Below are positions 34,042-42,429 of a DNA stretch of 64,000 nucleotides, one piece after another (within the stretch, counting starts at the first letter, position 1; every line of letters starts with the position of its first letter). The translations under genes and the position numbers were made by a program. The notes beneath the pieces were generated by a model. It did not search any database, was not told the origin of the DNA, and saw only the letters and a list, made by a program, of their open reading frames with translations. The stretch comes from CAIMTB01 sp964608505 (lineage in GTDB: Bacteria; Verrucomicrobiota; Verrucomicrobiia; Limisphaerales; CAIMTB01): NCBI GenBank assembly GCA_964608505.1, contig CAZSOV010000004.1, positions 6,656 to 70,655 of the forward strand, read 5' to 3'.

Positions 34042-35604
34042 ATGTTCATGGAGGGCAACGCGACGATTCCCGATCCGGGGCAGCCGCTCCTCGAGATGCG
34101 CGGCATCTCGAAGCGGTTCCCCGGCGTCGTGGCCCTGGACGACGTCCGGCTCTCGGTGGGCGCCGGCGAGGTGGTCGCGCTGGTCGGCGAGAACGGCGCC
34201 GGCAAGTCCACGCTCATGAAGGTGCTGGGCGGCGTGTACCAGCCCGATGCCGGGGAGATCCGCTGGCAGGGGCGGGCGGTCCGCATCGAGCGCGTGACCG
34301 ACGCCCTGAGGCTGGGCGTCGCGTTCATCCACCAGGAGTTGAACGTCCTGGGGAACCTCGACCTGGCCGCGAACGTGTTCCTCGGGCGCGAGCCGAGGTC
34401 CCGCTTCGGCCTGATCGATCGTCGCAAGATCCACGCCGACGCCGAGGCCTATCTCCGGCGCCTCGGCGTGACGGTGCCCACGACGACCCGGCTGGACCGT
34501 CTGCCGCTCGCGCAACAGCAGTTGGTCGAGATTGCCAAGGCCCTGTCGCTCGACGCGCGCCTGATCATCATGGACGAGCCGACGTCGAGCCTGACCGTGC
34601 AGGAAACCGACCGGCTGCTCGAGCTCGTCAACGAGCTGCGGGATCAGGGGGTCAGCATCGTCTACATCTCCCATCGCCTCGCCGAACTCGGACGTTGCGC
34701 CGACCGGGTCGTGGTCCTGCGCGACGGTCGGAATGCCGGGGAACTGGCGCGCCACGAGATCGAGCATGACCGGATCGTGACCCTCATGGTGGGGCGGGAG
34801 ATCAAAAGCCTCTACCAGGAGTCCGCCGCGACGAGAACCCCCGGGTTCTTCGCCGTGCGCGCGTTGCGGTCCGGTCGATACCCCGACCGGCAGGTCGCGT
34901 TCGAGGCGGCGCGGGGCGAGATCCTCGGCTTCGCCGGGCTGGTGGGGGCGGGGAGGTCTGAGATGGCCAAGGTGCTGGTGGGCCTGGACGAACAGGGCTC
35001 GGCCGAGGTCCGGCTCGGGGACGAACCGCTGACGATCCGCCGGTCGGAGGACGCGATGACGCACGGGATCTATCTGGTTCCGGAAGACCGGCGGGGGGAG
35101 GGCCTGGTGGTGCGGATGTCGGTGGAGGAGAACATCACCCTGCCGCGCCTCTCCCGCTTCGCGCGGCTGGGGCTGATCCAGCGGGCACGCGAGCACGTCT
35201 GCGCCGACGAACAGATCGCGTCCCTGAGGGTGAAGACGCCGAACCGCGACGCGCTGGTGGTGAACCTCAGCGGTGGAAACCAGCAGAAGGTCGTGCTCGG
35301 CAAGTGGCTGGCGCTGAATCCGCGCGTGATGATCTTCGACGAGCCGACGCGGGGCATCGACGTGGGGGCGAAGGCCGAGATCTACCGGCTCATGCGGGAC
35401 CTCGCCGAGCGCGGCGCGGTGGTGATCATGATCAGCAGCGACATGGAGGAGATCCTGCATGTCAGCGACCGCGTGGCCGTGATGCACGAAGGGGAGATCT
35501 CGGGCGTGCTCGACCGCCGGCTCTGCACGGAGGAGAACATCATGCAACTGGCGGTCGGGCGCCGCCTGGCCGCCGAAGTCCGCCCGGGAACAAGCACCGA
35601 ATGA
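34042..35604 (+). CDS. Sugar ABC transporter, tandem ATP-binding protein (RbsA/AraG type)
   Basis: A 520-residue protein with two nucleotide-binding domains. The first has Walker A GENGAGKST and Walker B LIIMDEPTSSLT, with the degenerate LPLAQQQLVEIAKALS signature normal for this family. The second has the diverged GLVGAGRSEM P-loop, a full LSGGNQQKVVLGKWL signature and MIFDEPTRGIDVGAK. Two ATGs (34042, 34048) are close together and either may be used. Its stop overlaps the permease start as ATGA. It energises import of the sugar captured by the upstream lipoprotein. Confidence 0.93.
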   Translation: MFMEGNATIPDPGQPLLEMRGISKRFPGVVALDDVRLSVGAGEVVALVGENGAGKSTLMKVLGGVYQPDAGEIRWQGRAVRIERVTDALRLGVAFIHQELNVLGNLDLAANVFLGREPRSRFGLIDRRKIHADAEAYLRRLGVTVPTTTRLDRLPLAQQQLVEIAKALSLDARLIIMDEPTSSLTVQETDRLLELVNELRDQGVSIVYISHRLAELGRCADRVVVLRDGRNAGELARHEIEHDRIVTLMVGREIKSLYQESAATRTPGFFAVRALRSGRYPDRQVAFEAARGEILGFAGLVGAGRSEMAKVLVGLDEQGSAEVRLGDEPLTIRRSEDAMTHGIYLVPEDRRGEGLVVRMSVEENITLPRLSRFARLGLIQRAREHVCADEQIASLRVKTPNRDALVVNLSGGNQQKVVLGKWLALNPRVMIFDEPTRGIDVGAKAEIYRLMRDLAERGAVVIMISSDMEEILHVSDRVAVMHEGEISGVLDRRLCTEENIMQLAVGRRLAAEVRPGTSTE

Positions 35605-36554
35605 AAAAGGAAGCCGGAATCGCCGCCCTGCTGGCCGTGTTGTGCGCCGTCACGGCGATCATGAACCCGAAGTTCCTGTCGCCGGTGAACCTCACCAACA
35701 TGGCGAACGTGATCGGCATGTTCGGCATCTTCAGCATCGGGCTCGGCCTCGTGATCATCACGGGAGGCATCGACCTGTCCGTCGGCTCGATGTTCGCGCT
35801 GGGGGGCGTGCTGCTGGCGATGGCCCTCCGCGATTGGAATCTCTCCTGGCCGCTGGCGGCCTTGCTGGTGGTGCTGTTGCCGATGGCTCTCGGCTGGGTT
35901 CATGGGCTCCTCATCACCCGGATGCGGATGCAGCCCTTCATCGTCACGCTGTGCGGGCTGCTGCTCTACCGCGGCCTGGCCCGGTTCATCGCCGACGACG
36001 CCACCAAGGGCTTTGGCAACGCCGAGGGCTTTGAATCCCTGGCCAGTCTGGCCCGGGGCAAGCTCTTCGGCCTGCCCATGCCGTTCGTCCTGCTCGTCAT
36101 CGTCGCGACCGTGATGTGGGTCGTCCTCCACCGGTCCGTCTTCGGTCGCTACCTCCTGGCCGTCGGACGCAACGAGGAGGCGGCCCGGTTTTCCGGCATC
36201 GACACCCGCCGCGTCATCAGCCTCACCTACGTCATCATGGGCATGCTGACCGGCCTCGCCTCGATCCTCTTCGCCTTCTACACCAACTCCATCTCGCCCT
36301 CGATCCACGGCAATTTCTACGAGCTCTACGGCATCGCCGCGGCGGTCCTCGGCGGCTGCAGCCTCCGCGGCGGCGAGGGCTCGATCATCGGCATCGTCAT
36401 CGGCACCGCCCTGCTCCAGGTGCTCCAGAACCTCGTCAACCTGCTCGGCATCCCCAGCTCCCTGAACTTCGCGGTCATGGGCGCCGTCGTGCTCGTCGGC
36501 GTCCTCGCCGACCAGATCTTTCAGCGGCGCGCCGAACGGAAGCTGGTGCTCTAG
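35601..36554 (+). CDS. Sugar ABC transporter permease (RbsC/AraH type)
   Basis: A 317-residue, strongly hydrophobic inner membrane protein with about eight to ten helices. Family signatures are FLSPVNLTNMANVIGMFGIF, GLVIITGGIDLSVGSMFALG and the C-terminal AAAVLGGCSLRGGEGSIIG, the coupling-loop region. ATG 35601 overlaps the ATPase stop. Only one permease gene is present, so the channel is presumably a homodimer. The GH127 gene follows after 63 bp and may belong to the same operon. Confidence 0.92.
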   Translation: MKKEAGIAALLAVLCAVTAIMNPKFLSPVNLTNMANVIGMFGIFSIGLGLVIITGGIDLSVGSMFALGGVLLAMALRDWNLSWPLAALLVVLLPMALGWVHGLLITRMRMQPFIVTLCGLLLYRGLARFIADDATKGFGNAEGFESLASLARGKLFGLPMPFVLLVIVATVMWVVLHRSVFGRYLLAVGRNEEAARFSGIDTRRVISLTYVIMGMLTGLASILFAFYTNSISPSIHGNFYELYGIAAAVLGGCSLRGGEGSIIGIVIGTALLQVLQNLVNLLGIPSSLNFAVMGAVVLVGVLADQIFQRRAERKLVL

Positions 36555-36617
36555 GCCGGGGCGCCGCCGCCGAACCGTTTCCGGCGGACGCGTCCCCGCC
36601 GCGGTTTGATTTCGGCC

Positions 36618-39065
36618 ATGAAAACCATCCCCACCCTCCTGGCGGCCCTGACGGTCCTGGTCCTGACGGCCGCCGCGGCCTGCGGCGCGAGCGACTATCC
36701 CCTCCGCCCCGTCCCCTTCACCGACGTCCGCATCACCGGCGGCGTCCTGCAGGCGCGCCAGGCGACCAACGCGCGCGTCACCATGCCGTTCGCCCTCGGG
36801 CAATGCGACGCGTCGCGGCGCCTCGCGAACTTCGATCTCGCCGCCGAGACGATGCGCCGTCGCGCGGCCGGCGAGACCTCCTTCTCCAGCAAGCCGCCCA
36901 CCGAGTATCCCTTCGACGACTCGGACGTCTTCAAGGCCATCGAGGGCGCGGCCTTCTGCCTGAGCGTCGAGCCCAACCCGGAAATCGCGGCCCGGCTCGA
37001 CGGCATGATCCGGCGCGTCGCCGCGGCGCAGGAGCCCGACGGCTACCTGTACACGTGGCGCACGATGCACCCGGATTCCCCGGCCCACGCCTGGATCCAT
37101 GCCCGGCGCTGGCTCAAGGACTCGGAACTCAGCCACGAGCTCTACAACCTCGGCCACCTCTACGAGGCCGCCGTGGCCTACGCCCAGGCGACCGGGTCGA
37201 AATCCCTTCTCGACGTCTCCCTCCGGAGCGCCGAGCTCGTGCAGCGCGACTTCGGTCCCGGCAAGCTCCGCATCGCGCCCGGCCATCAGGTGATCGAAAT
37301 GGGCCTCGCCAAACTGTACCGCGAAACGGGGGACGAACGGTTCCTCTCCCTCGCCCGGTTCTTCCTCGAGGCCCGCGGCACCGGCAGCTCCTACAGCCAG
37401 GATCATCGGCCCGTGGTCGAGCAAACCGAGGCCGTCGGCCACGCCGTCCGGGCGAACTACCTTTACAGCGGCATGGCCGACGTCGCCGCTCTCACCGGCG
37501 ATCAGCGCTATCTCGCCGCCATCACCCGCATCTGGGACAACGTCGTCGGTCGCAAGCTGCATCTGACCGGCGGATGCGGCGCCCGCGCGGCGGGCGAGGC
37601 CTACGGCGACGACTACGAGTTGCCCAACCGGTGCTACAACGAGACCTGCGCCGCCGTGGCCTTTCTCTTCTGGAACCATCGCATGTTCCTCATGACCGGC
37701 GACGCGCGGTACATGGACGTCTTCGAACGCTCCCTGTACAACGGCGTCCTCAGCGGCGTCTCCCTCTCCGGCGACCGGTTCTTCTACCCGAACCCGCTCG
37801 AGTACGACGGACGGGCGGTGAACAACCACGGCCACGCCGGGCGCGCCCCCTGGTTCGGCTGCGCCTGCTGTCCCCCCAATATCCTCCGCACCATCGCCTC
37901 CCTCGGCGGCTACCTCGCCGCCGTGCGCGACGATCGCCTCTACGTCAACCTCTACGCCCAAAGCACCGCCACCGCGTCCGTCCGCGGCAACCCGATCCGA
38001 CTCGCGCAGTCCACCCGCTATCCGTGGGACGGCGCGATCTCCCTGCGCCTCGCTCCGGCGCGCCCCGCCACCTTCACCCTCTGCCTCCGGATCCCCGGTT
38101 GGTCCCGCGGCCAACCCCTCCCCAGCGATCTCTACGCCTACGACGATCCGAAGCCGGCCGCGTGTTCGCTGCAAGTCAACGGCCAGTCCGTCCCGCTCGA
38201 AACCAGGCTCGGGTTCGCCGAGATCACCCGCGAATGGCGCGACGGCGACACCGTCGCTCTTGCCTTCGACCTCCCCGTTCGCCGCGTCGCCGGACACCCC
38301 GCCATCGCCGCCACGCGCGGGCGCGTGGCCCTCGAACGGGGCCCCGTCGTGTACGCGTTCGAGGGCGTCGACAACGACGGGCGCGTCTTCGACGCCGTGA
38401 TACCCGCGACGGCCCGGATCGCGACGGAACATCGCGCCGACCTGCTCGGTGGCGTCACGGTCCTGCAGGTCGCCGATGCCGCCCGTGCCACGCGCCGGGA
38501 CGACGACACCGTCGCTTCCGCACCCGCGACCCTTTCCGCGATTCCGTACGCCGTCTGGGCCAACCGCGGACTGACGCCCATGAGCGTCTGGATGGCGCGG
38601 AGCCCGGAACAGGCCCGAATCGCGCCGCGCCCGACGCTGACCTCGAAAGCCAGGGTCACCACTTCGTACCACCGGGGCGGCATGGATCCGGCCCACGTCC
38701 ACGATCAGTTGCTGCCGTTGAACGCCACGGACGGGTTCGCGCCGAACTTCGACTTCTGGCCGCACAAGGGCACCGCCGAATGGATCGCCTACGAGTTCGA
38801 GGAACCGACGCGCGTCGGCAGCGTCGCCGTTTCGTGGTTCGACGACACCGGCACCGGCGAATGCCGCCTGCCCAAGTCCTGGCGCGTGCTGTACCGCGAT
38901 GCTGCCGGCGAGTGGCAGCCCGTCCGGGCCACGACCGACTACGCGGTGCGGAAGACCGACCCGGTCAAGGTCACCTTCGAGCCGGTCACGACGAAGGCCC
39001 TGCGGCTCGAGATGCAGTTGGTCGAGCGCTTCTCCGCCGGCGTCTACGAGTGGCAGGTGGAGTAG
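36618..39065 (+). CDS. Secreted GH127 beta-L-arabinofuranosidase
   Basis: An 815-residue protein. The signal peptide is MKTIPTLLAALTVLVLTAAA plus CGA; a lipobox reading is possible (AAAC). The (alpha/alpha)6-barrel carries the Cys3-Glu zinc site of GH127: E342 and C344 in CYNETCA, and C417 and C418 in GCACCPPN. C417 is the expected nucleophile, and the Bifidobacterium enzyme HypBA1 has the same residues at nearly the same numbers. The C-terminal 100 residues (VGSVAVSWFDDTGTG, WRVLYRDAAGEWQPV) look like an F5/8-type discoidin domain. It complements the GH51 enzyme by removing beta-linked arabinofuranose. ATG 36618 is chosen for the signal peptide; a TTG 12 bases upstream is less likely. Confidence 0.9.
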   Translation: MKTIPTLLAALTVLVLTAAAACGASDYPLRPVPFTDVRITGGVLQARQATNARVTMPFALGQCDASRRLANFDLAAETMRRRAAGETSFSSKPPTEYPFDDSDVFKAIEGAAFCLSVEPNPEIAARLDGMIRRVAAAQEPDGYLYTWRTMHPDSPAHAWIHARRWLKDSELSHELYNLGHLYEAAVAYAQATGSKSLLDVSLRSAELVQRDFGPGKLRIAPGHQVIEMGLAKLYRETGDERFLSLARFFLEARGTGSSYSQDHRPVVEQTEAVGHAVRANYLYSGMADVAALTGDQRYLAAITRIWDNVVGRKLHLTGGCGARAAGEAYGDDYELPNRCYNETCAAVAFLFWNHRMFLMTGDARYMDVFERSLYNGVLSGVSLSGDRFFYPNPLEYDGRAVNNHGHAGRAPWFGCACCPPNILRTIASLGGYLAAVRDDRLYVNLYAQSTATASVRGNPIRLAQSTRYPWDGAISLRLAPARPATFTLCLRIPGWSRGQPLPSDLYAYDDPKPAACSLQVNGQSVPLETRLGFAEITREWRDGDTVALAFDLPVRRVAGHPAIAATRGRVALERGPVVYAFEGVDNDGRVFDAVIPATARIATEHRADLLGGVTVLQVADAARATRRDDDTVASAPATLSAIPYAVWANRGLTPMSVWMARSPEQARIAPRPTLTSKARVTTSYHRGGMDPAHVHDQLLPLNATDGFAPNFDFWPHKGTAEWIAYEFEEPTRVGSVAVSWFDDTGTGECRLPKSWRVLYRDAAGEWQPVRATTDYAVRKTDPVKVTFEPVTTKALRLEMQLVERFSAGVYEWQVE

Positions 39066-39080
39066 CCCGGGCTTCGCCCT

Positions 39081-39998
39081 TCAACGGATCCCCGGCACGT
39101 CGAGGATCTGGACGCTGGAGATCGTTCGCATCGCCTGATGATCCGCGAACTGCCAGGCGACGCGTTTGTCGGGCGTGATCTCAAGGAGGTGCGGCGCCTT
39201 CCCGAACTGGCCGTGTCCGAGCCAGTTCGCGATCACGGTATGGCCGTTGGACAGGCGCTGGACTCCGGCCACGAATTTCAGGCTGATCCCGGGCAGTTCG
39301 TCGCCCTGGACCTGCCAGACCACCCGCCCGTCGCGATCCGCCTCGAACACGCGCGAACCCCCGGGCATGTCGCCGCAGGTGATCAGGGTATGCCCGTTCG
39401 GCAGCCGAACCGCACTGTGGGGCCCGCCCTTCGCCGGAATCGTGGCCACCACGGCGCCTTCGGGACCGTATTCCCGCACGACCTGCTCGCCGTAGTGCGT
39501 CACGAGATAGTTGCCGTCTGCCAGTTGTCGCGCGTTGCGCATGTACAGGTGCCCGCCGTCCCGGCCTTCCGGCAGGAGCCGGACCTGCTTCACGATCCTC
39601 CCGTCGGGCGCGACTTCCAGCAACCGACCGGCATTGCACTCGCCAACGAAGGTGTTGCCGTTCGTCAGCCGCTGGCAGGCGTAGATCTCGCTCTTCGACT
39701 GGAACTCGAACACCACGCGCCGTTCCCGGTCGACCTCGCGCACGCCGTGCCCCGTGTTGAACAGGAGGTTCCCGTTCGGGAGGACCCACAAATCATTGCA
39801 GTTGGGCGCGGCCACCTCCCATTGGACCCGGCCATCCGCGCCCACCAGGAACACCTTGCCCTGGGTGTAGTCGGCGCAGGCGAACGCGTGGGCCGGCGTG
39901 CCGTTGTCCGCGGCCCGGGCCTCGCCGGCCCGCATCGACCCCGGGACGAACCAGGAAACGGCGATCAGAACGAGCAGGGAGCGGCAGGAGGAGTTCAT
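39081..39998 (-). CDS. Secreted beta-propeller protein (PQQ/arylsulfotransferase-like repeats)
   Basis: A 305-residue protein with a Sec signal (SLLVLIAVSWFVPGSMRAG). The body is a series of propeller blades with alternating NG or DG turns: LPNGNLLFNTGHGVREVD, LTNGNTFVGECNAGRLLEV, LADGNYLVTHYGEQVVREY, LPNGHTLITCGDM and LSNGHTVIANWLGHG. This repeat is common in secreted propellers of Verrucomicrobia and Planctomycetes, and no catalytic residues are recognised. It is convergent with the GH127 gene, 15 bp away. It may bind a ligand or polysaccharide, which is a guess. Confidence 0.75.
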   Translation of the reverse strand: MNSSCRSLLVLIAVSWFVPGSMRAGEARAADNGTPAHAFACADYTQGKVFLVGADGRVQWEVAAPNCNDLWVLPNGNLLFNTGHGVREVDRERRVVFEFQSKSEIYACQRLTNGNTFVGECNAGRLLEVAPDGRIVKQVRLLPEGRDGGHLYMRNARQLADGNYLVTHYGEQVVREYGPEGAVVATIPAKGGPHSAVRLPNGHTLITCGDMPGGSRVFEADRDGRVVWQVQGDELPGISLKFVAGVQRLSNGHTVIANWLGHGQFGKAPHLLEITPDKRVAWQFADHQAMRTISSVQILDVPGIR

Positions 39999-40135
39999 GG
40001 CGAGGGTGGAGCGGAATGTGCAGCGAGCGGCGACCCCGGCACCGTAGGAACTCGAGGCGTCGGGTCAATGCGACCGGGGTGAACGCCACCGCCGGGTTCG
40101 TTGACGCCGGAAGGAGCGGGGGGCGAGGGTCGGGC

Positions 40136-41467
40136 ATGCTTTGGCCGGGACGCGAACCGCGGTGGGGGTGGTTGCTGGCGCTGCTCCTGCCGGCACTCGT
40201 GGGGGGAGGTTGCCGCGCGACCGCGGACCCGCGGACGGACCGAACAGTGTCGGTGCGACCGGCGCCCGCGCCCGCGCGGCGGGCGGACCTGCCGCCGATC
40301 GACCCTCGAAGGGTCCAGGTGTCGGTCGTGCGGTCGGAGGCCGAGCACCTGCAAACCGAGGCCGGGCAGGTCTTCGTCCGGGCCCGGGAGGCGTATTGGG
40401 AGGGGCGGCTGGACGACGCGCTGGGCCATTGGCGGGGGATGCTGGCGAGTCCCTCCGACGGGGGACCGCCTCCGGACATGGCGCGGTGGTGGATGATCCA
40501 GGCCTGCGAGGAGGACGGGCGCTGGCAGCAGGCAGTGCGGCTGGCGGAGGAATTCGGGTTCGACCGGACCCATCCCGGGCGGATGGCGTTGGCGCGGGCG
40601 TTGAGCCGGGAGCCCGAACCGCGGCTGGCCTTCCCGGAACCGGCGCCGGGTGCGCCGTTCGAGTTGAAGAGCCGGCATCTGGTCGTCGTGCGCGGACGGC
40701 TGAACGGGGTTGAGGGCCGGTTGCTGGTGGACACGGGTTTCTCGCGGACCGTGGTGACCGGGGAGTTTGCGGACCGGGTCGGGTTGCGTCGCGTGGAGGC
40801 GTCCGTGCGCGTCATGGACACCCATGGACGATCCCGCGACGCCGGGATGGGTGTGGCGGAGACCCTGGAACTATCGGGCCTGTCGGCGAGCCACTGGCCG
40901 GTCGTGATCGCGTCCTTGGGGACACTGAGGCGGTGGGCCGGGCCGCTGGACGGCGTGATCGGGTGGGACCTGCTCCGGCAGGCGACGGTGACGTGGGATG
41001 GCCCCGCGCTGATCCTGACTCTGGAGCGCCCCGGTCTGCTTGGGGAAGGCACCCCAAACCTGTCCGGACGCCGGGCGCCGATGCTGGCGTTCGTGTCGCC
41101 GGAAGGGCATCCGCTGGATCTCTTCCTCGACACTGGCTACGCGTCGCGCCCCGCCACGGTCGGCCTGCATGCCAACGCGGGACTGCTGGATTCGAAGCTG
41201 CTTCGGAGCCGCTTCCGATGGAGCCCGAGGCCGTCGTTCGGGGCGGGGCTGCATTCGCTGCGGATGCGCTGGCCGCGCCGGGCCCGGGATTTGGCGCTCT
41301 GGTTCGACGGCCATGAGTTCATCATGCCGCTTGCCCTCCGTCGCTCCGAGGTCGTGGTGCACGAGGGCTTGCAGGCATGCGACGGGATCATCGGGCTCGC
41401 GCCGTTCCTCGGCGGAACGCTGCGTCTCGACGCGACGCTTCGCGCGGCGCGGTTTGCGCCCCGATAG
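40136..41467 (+). CDS. Lipoprotein with two retropepsin-like aspartyl protease half-domains
   Basis: A 443-residue protein with a lipoprotein signal ending LVGGGC (C26). Residues 60-150 look like a TPR-type helical region (AREAYWEGRLDDALGHWRGM). Two aspartyl-protease motifs follow: LLVDTGFSRTVVTG with D199 and LFLDTGYASRPATVG with D332. Retropepsin-type proteins normally have one DTG per chain and dimerise; here one chain carries both, like pepsin. ATG 40136 is preferred over an upstream ATG because it creates the lipoprotein signal and follows a purine-rich stretch. Targets are unknown. It is divergent from the propeller gene. Confidence 0.78.
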   Translation: MLWPGREPRWGWLLALLLPALVGGGCRATADPRTDRTVSVRPAPAPARRADLPPIDPRRVQVSVVRSEAEHLQTEAGQVFVRAREAYWEGRLDDALGHWRGMLASPSDGGPPPDMARWWMIQACEEDGRWQQAVRLAEEFGFDRTHPGRMALARALSREPEPRLAFPEPAPGAPFELKSRHLVVVRGRLNGVEGRLLVDTGFSRTVVTGEFADRVGLRRVEASVRVMDTHGRSRDAGMGVAETLELSGLSASHWPVVIASLGTLRRWAGPLDGVIGWDLLRQATVTWDGPALILTLERPGLLGEGTPNLSGRRAPMLAFVSPEGHPLDLFLDTGYASRPATVGLHANAGLLDSKLLRSRFRWSPRPSFGAGLHSLRMRWPRRARDLALWFDGHEFIMPLALRRSEVVVHEGLQACDGIIGLAPFLGGTLRLDATLRAARFAPR

Positions 41468-41645
41468 GCCGGATCCGGGCCCCGCCCGCTCCCAGATCTT
41501 GCTCCCCGCGTCGCGGAGCGCGGAACGGCGGATGGAGATGCGAAGGACGCGAAGGATCTCGTGCCAACGTCCGTTCCGACAGAACGCGTTGCGCGGGAAT
41601 AGGATCGGCCCGGCCCTGCCTTGACACCGGGCTGACATCCATGCG

Positions 41646-41900
41646 ATGCAGGTATCCATGCAAAAGATCCAAATCCTCTTTCCCGATCCGTTGATGGACG
41701 CCCTGCGCAAACTGGCGAGAATCGAGGATCGTCCGGTGAGCGAGATCGTCCGACGGGCCGTGGATCGGGATCTGGCCCAGCGTTCCGGCCTGCTCCAGCG
41801 GAGTTCCTCGACCCCGCCCGCCTTCCCCACCTTCGATGGGGGCAAGGTCCTGGTCTCCGCTGGCAGGATGAAGTCGCTCATCCACGGCGACGAACCGTGA
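41646..41900 (+). CDS. Antitoxin of a VapBC-type module (ribbon-helix-helix-like)
   Basis: An 84-residue protein. The N-terminal half (KIQILFPDPLMDALRKLARI, then VSEIVRRAVDRDLAQ) fits a ribbon-helix-helix DNA-binding domain: a short strand followed by two helices. The C-terminal part is the probable toxin-wrapping tail. It starts at ATG 41646 or 41658. The stop overlaps the start of the PIN-domain gene, the usual antitoxin-toxin arrangement. A TTGACA at 41621 may be part of its promoter. Confidence 0.75.
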   Translation: MQVSMQKIQILFPDPLMDALRKLARIEDRPVSEIVRRAVDRDLAQRSGLLQRSSSTPPAFPTFDGGKVLVSAGRMKSLIHGDEP

Positions 41901-42364
41901 TGAACAGTCTTGATACGAACATATTGGTCTACGCGGCCAACAGCGGCGCCCCCGAGCACGGCAAGGCCCTCGCGGTGGTGGAGGCCATGCTCGAGCATCC
42001 CGGCGATTGGATCCTGGCCGATCAGGTGCTCTGGGAATTCTACAAGGCCCTGCGCCATCCGAGGATCCTGCAGAAGCCCCGATCCGCCGCCCAGGCGGCA
42101 GCACACCTCCGGTTTCTCCGGGAGGAGAGCGGCGTCGCCTGTTGTGCGTACGAGTTGTCGCACTTCGCGGAGGTGCTCGGGTGCCTGGAGCGGGGCAGGT
42201 TCCCCTACCAGCGAACTCATGATGCCCTCCTCGGGGTCACGCTTCGCCGGCACGGTGTCACCGTCTTCTACACCCGCAACGAACGGGATTTCGTCGAGGC
42301 CGGGTTGCCCCGAATCATCAACCCGATCGACGAATCCGCCCCCGAAAGGGTGTCCGGAAGCTAG
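41900..42364 (+). CDS. PIN-domain toxin (VapC-like ribonuclease)
   Basis: A 154-residue protein. It begins SLDTNILVYAAN, carrying the first acidic residue of the PIN active site. Others appear in DQVLWEFYKALRHP (Glu) and the RTHDALLGVTLRRHG helix (Asp), with FYTRNERDF near the end. PIN toxins cleave RNA, often tRNA, and are held inactive by the paired antitoxin. A GTG three bases upstream is an alternative start. The gene is intact, so the module is probably functional. Confidence 0.82.
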   Translation: MNSLDTNILVYAANSGAPEHGKALAVVEAMLEHPGDWILADQVLWEFYKALRHPRILQKPRSAAQAAAHLRFLREESGVACCAYELSHFAEVLGCLERGRFPYQRTHDALLGVTLRRHGVTVFYTRNERDFVEAGLPRIINPIDESAPERVSGS

Positions 42365-42429
42365 CCATCGGCGTCGTCGGGTTCCTCGGAGCAAGGGTGG
42401 CCCGGCGGGGTGGCTCCGCGCCGGTGGCC

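Noticed and set aside
30630..34427. Minus-strand open frame of about 1265 codons opposite the arabinose operon
   Set aside because: It is fully antisense to GH51, the binding protein and the ATPase, with no recognisable motif.
35382..38765. Minus-strand open frame of about 1127 codons opposite the permease and GH127
   Set aside because: Gly/Ala/Glu-rich translation without domains; the plus-strand genes have catalytic residues and signal peptides.
36116..39178. Plus-strand open frame of about 1020 codons in another frame of GH127
   Set aside because: Arg/Pro-rich shadow frame; the GH127 frame carries the Cys-Glu zinc site.
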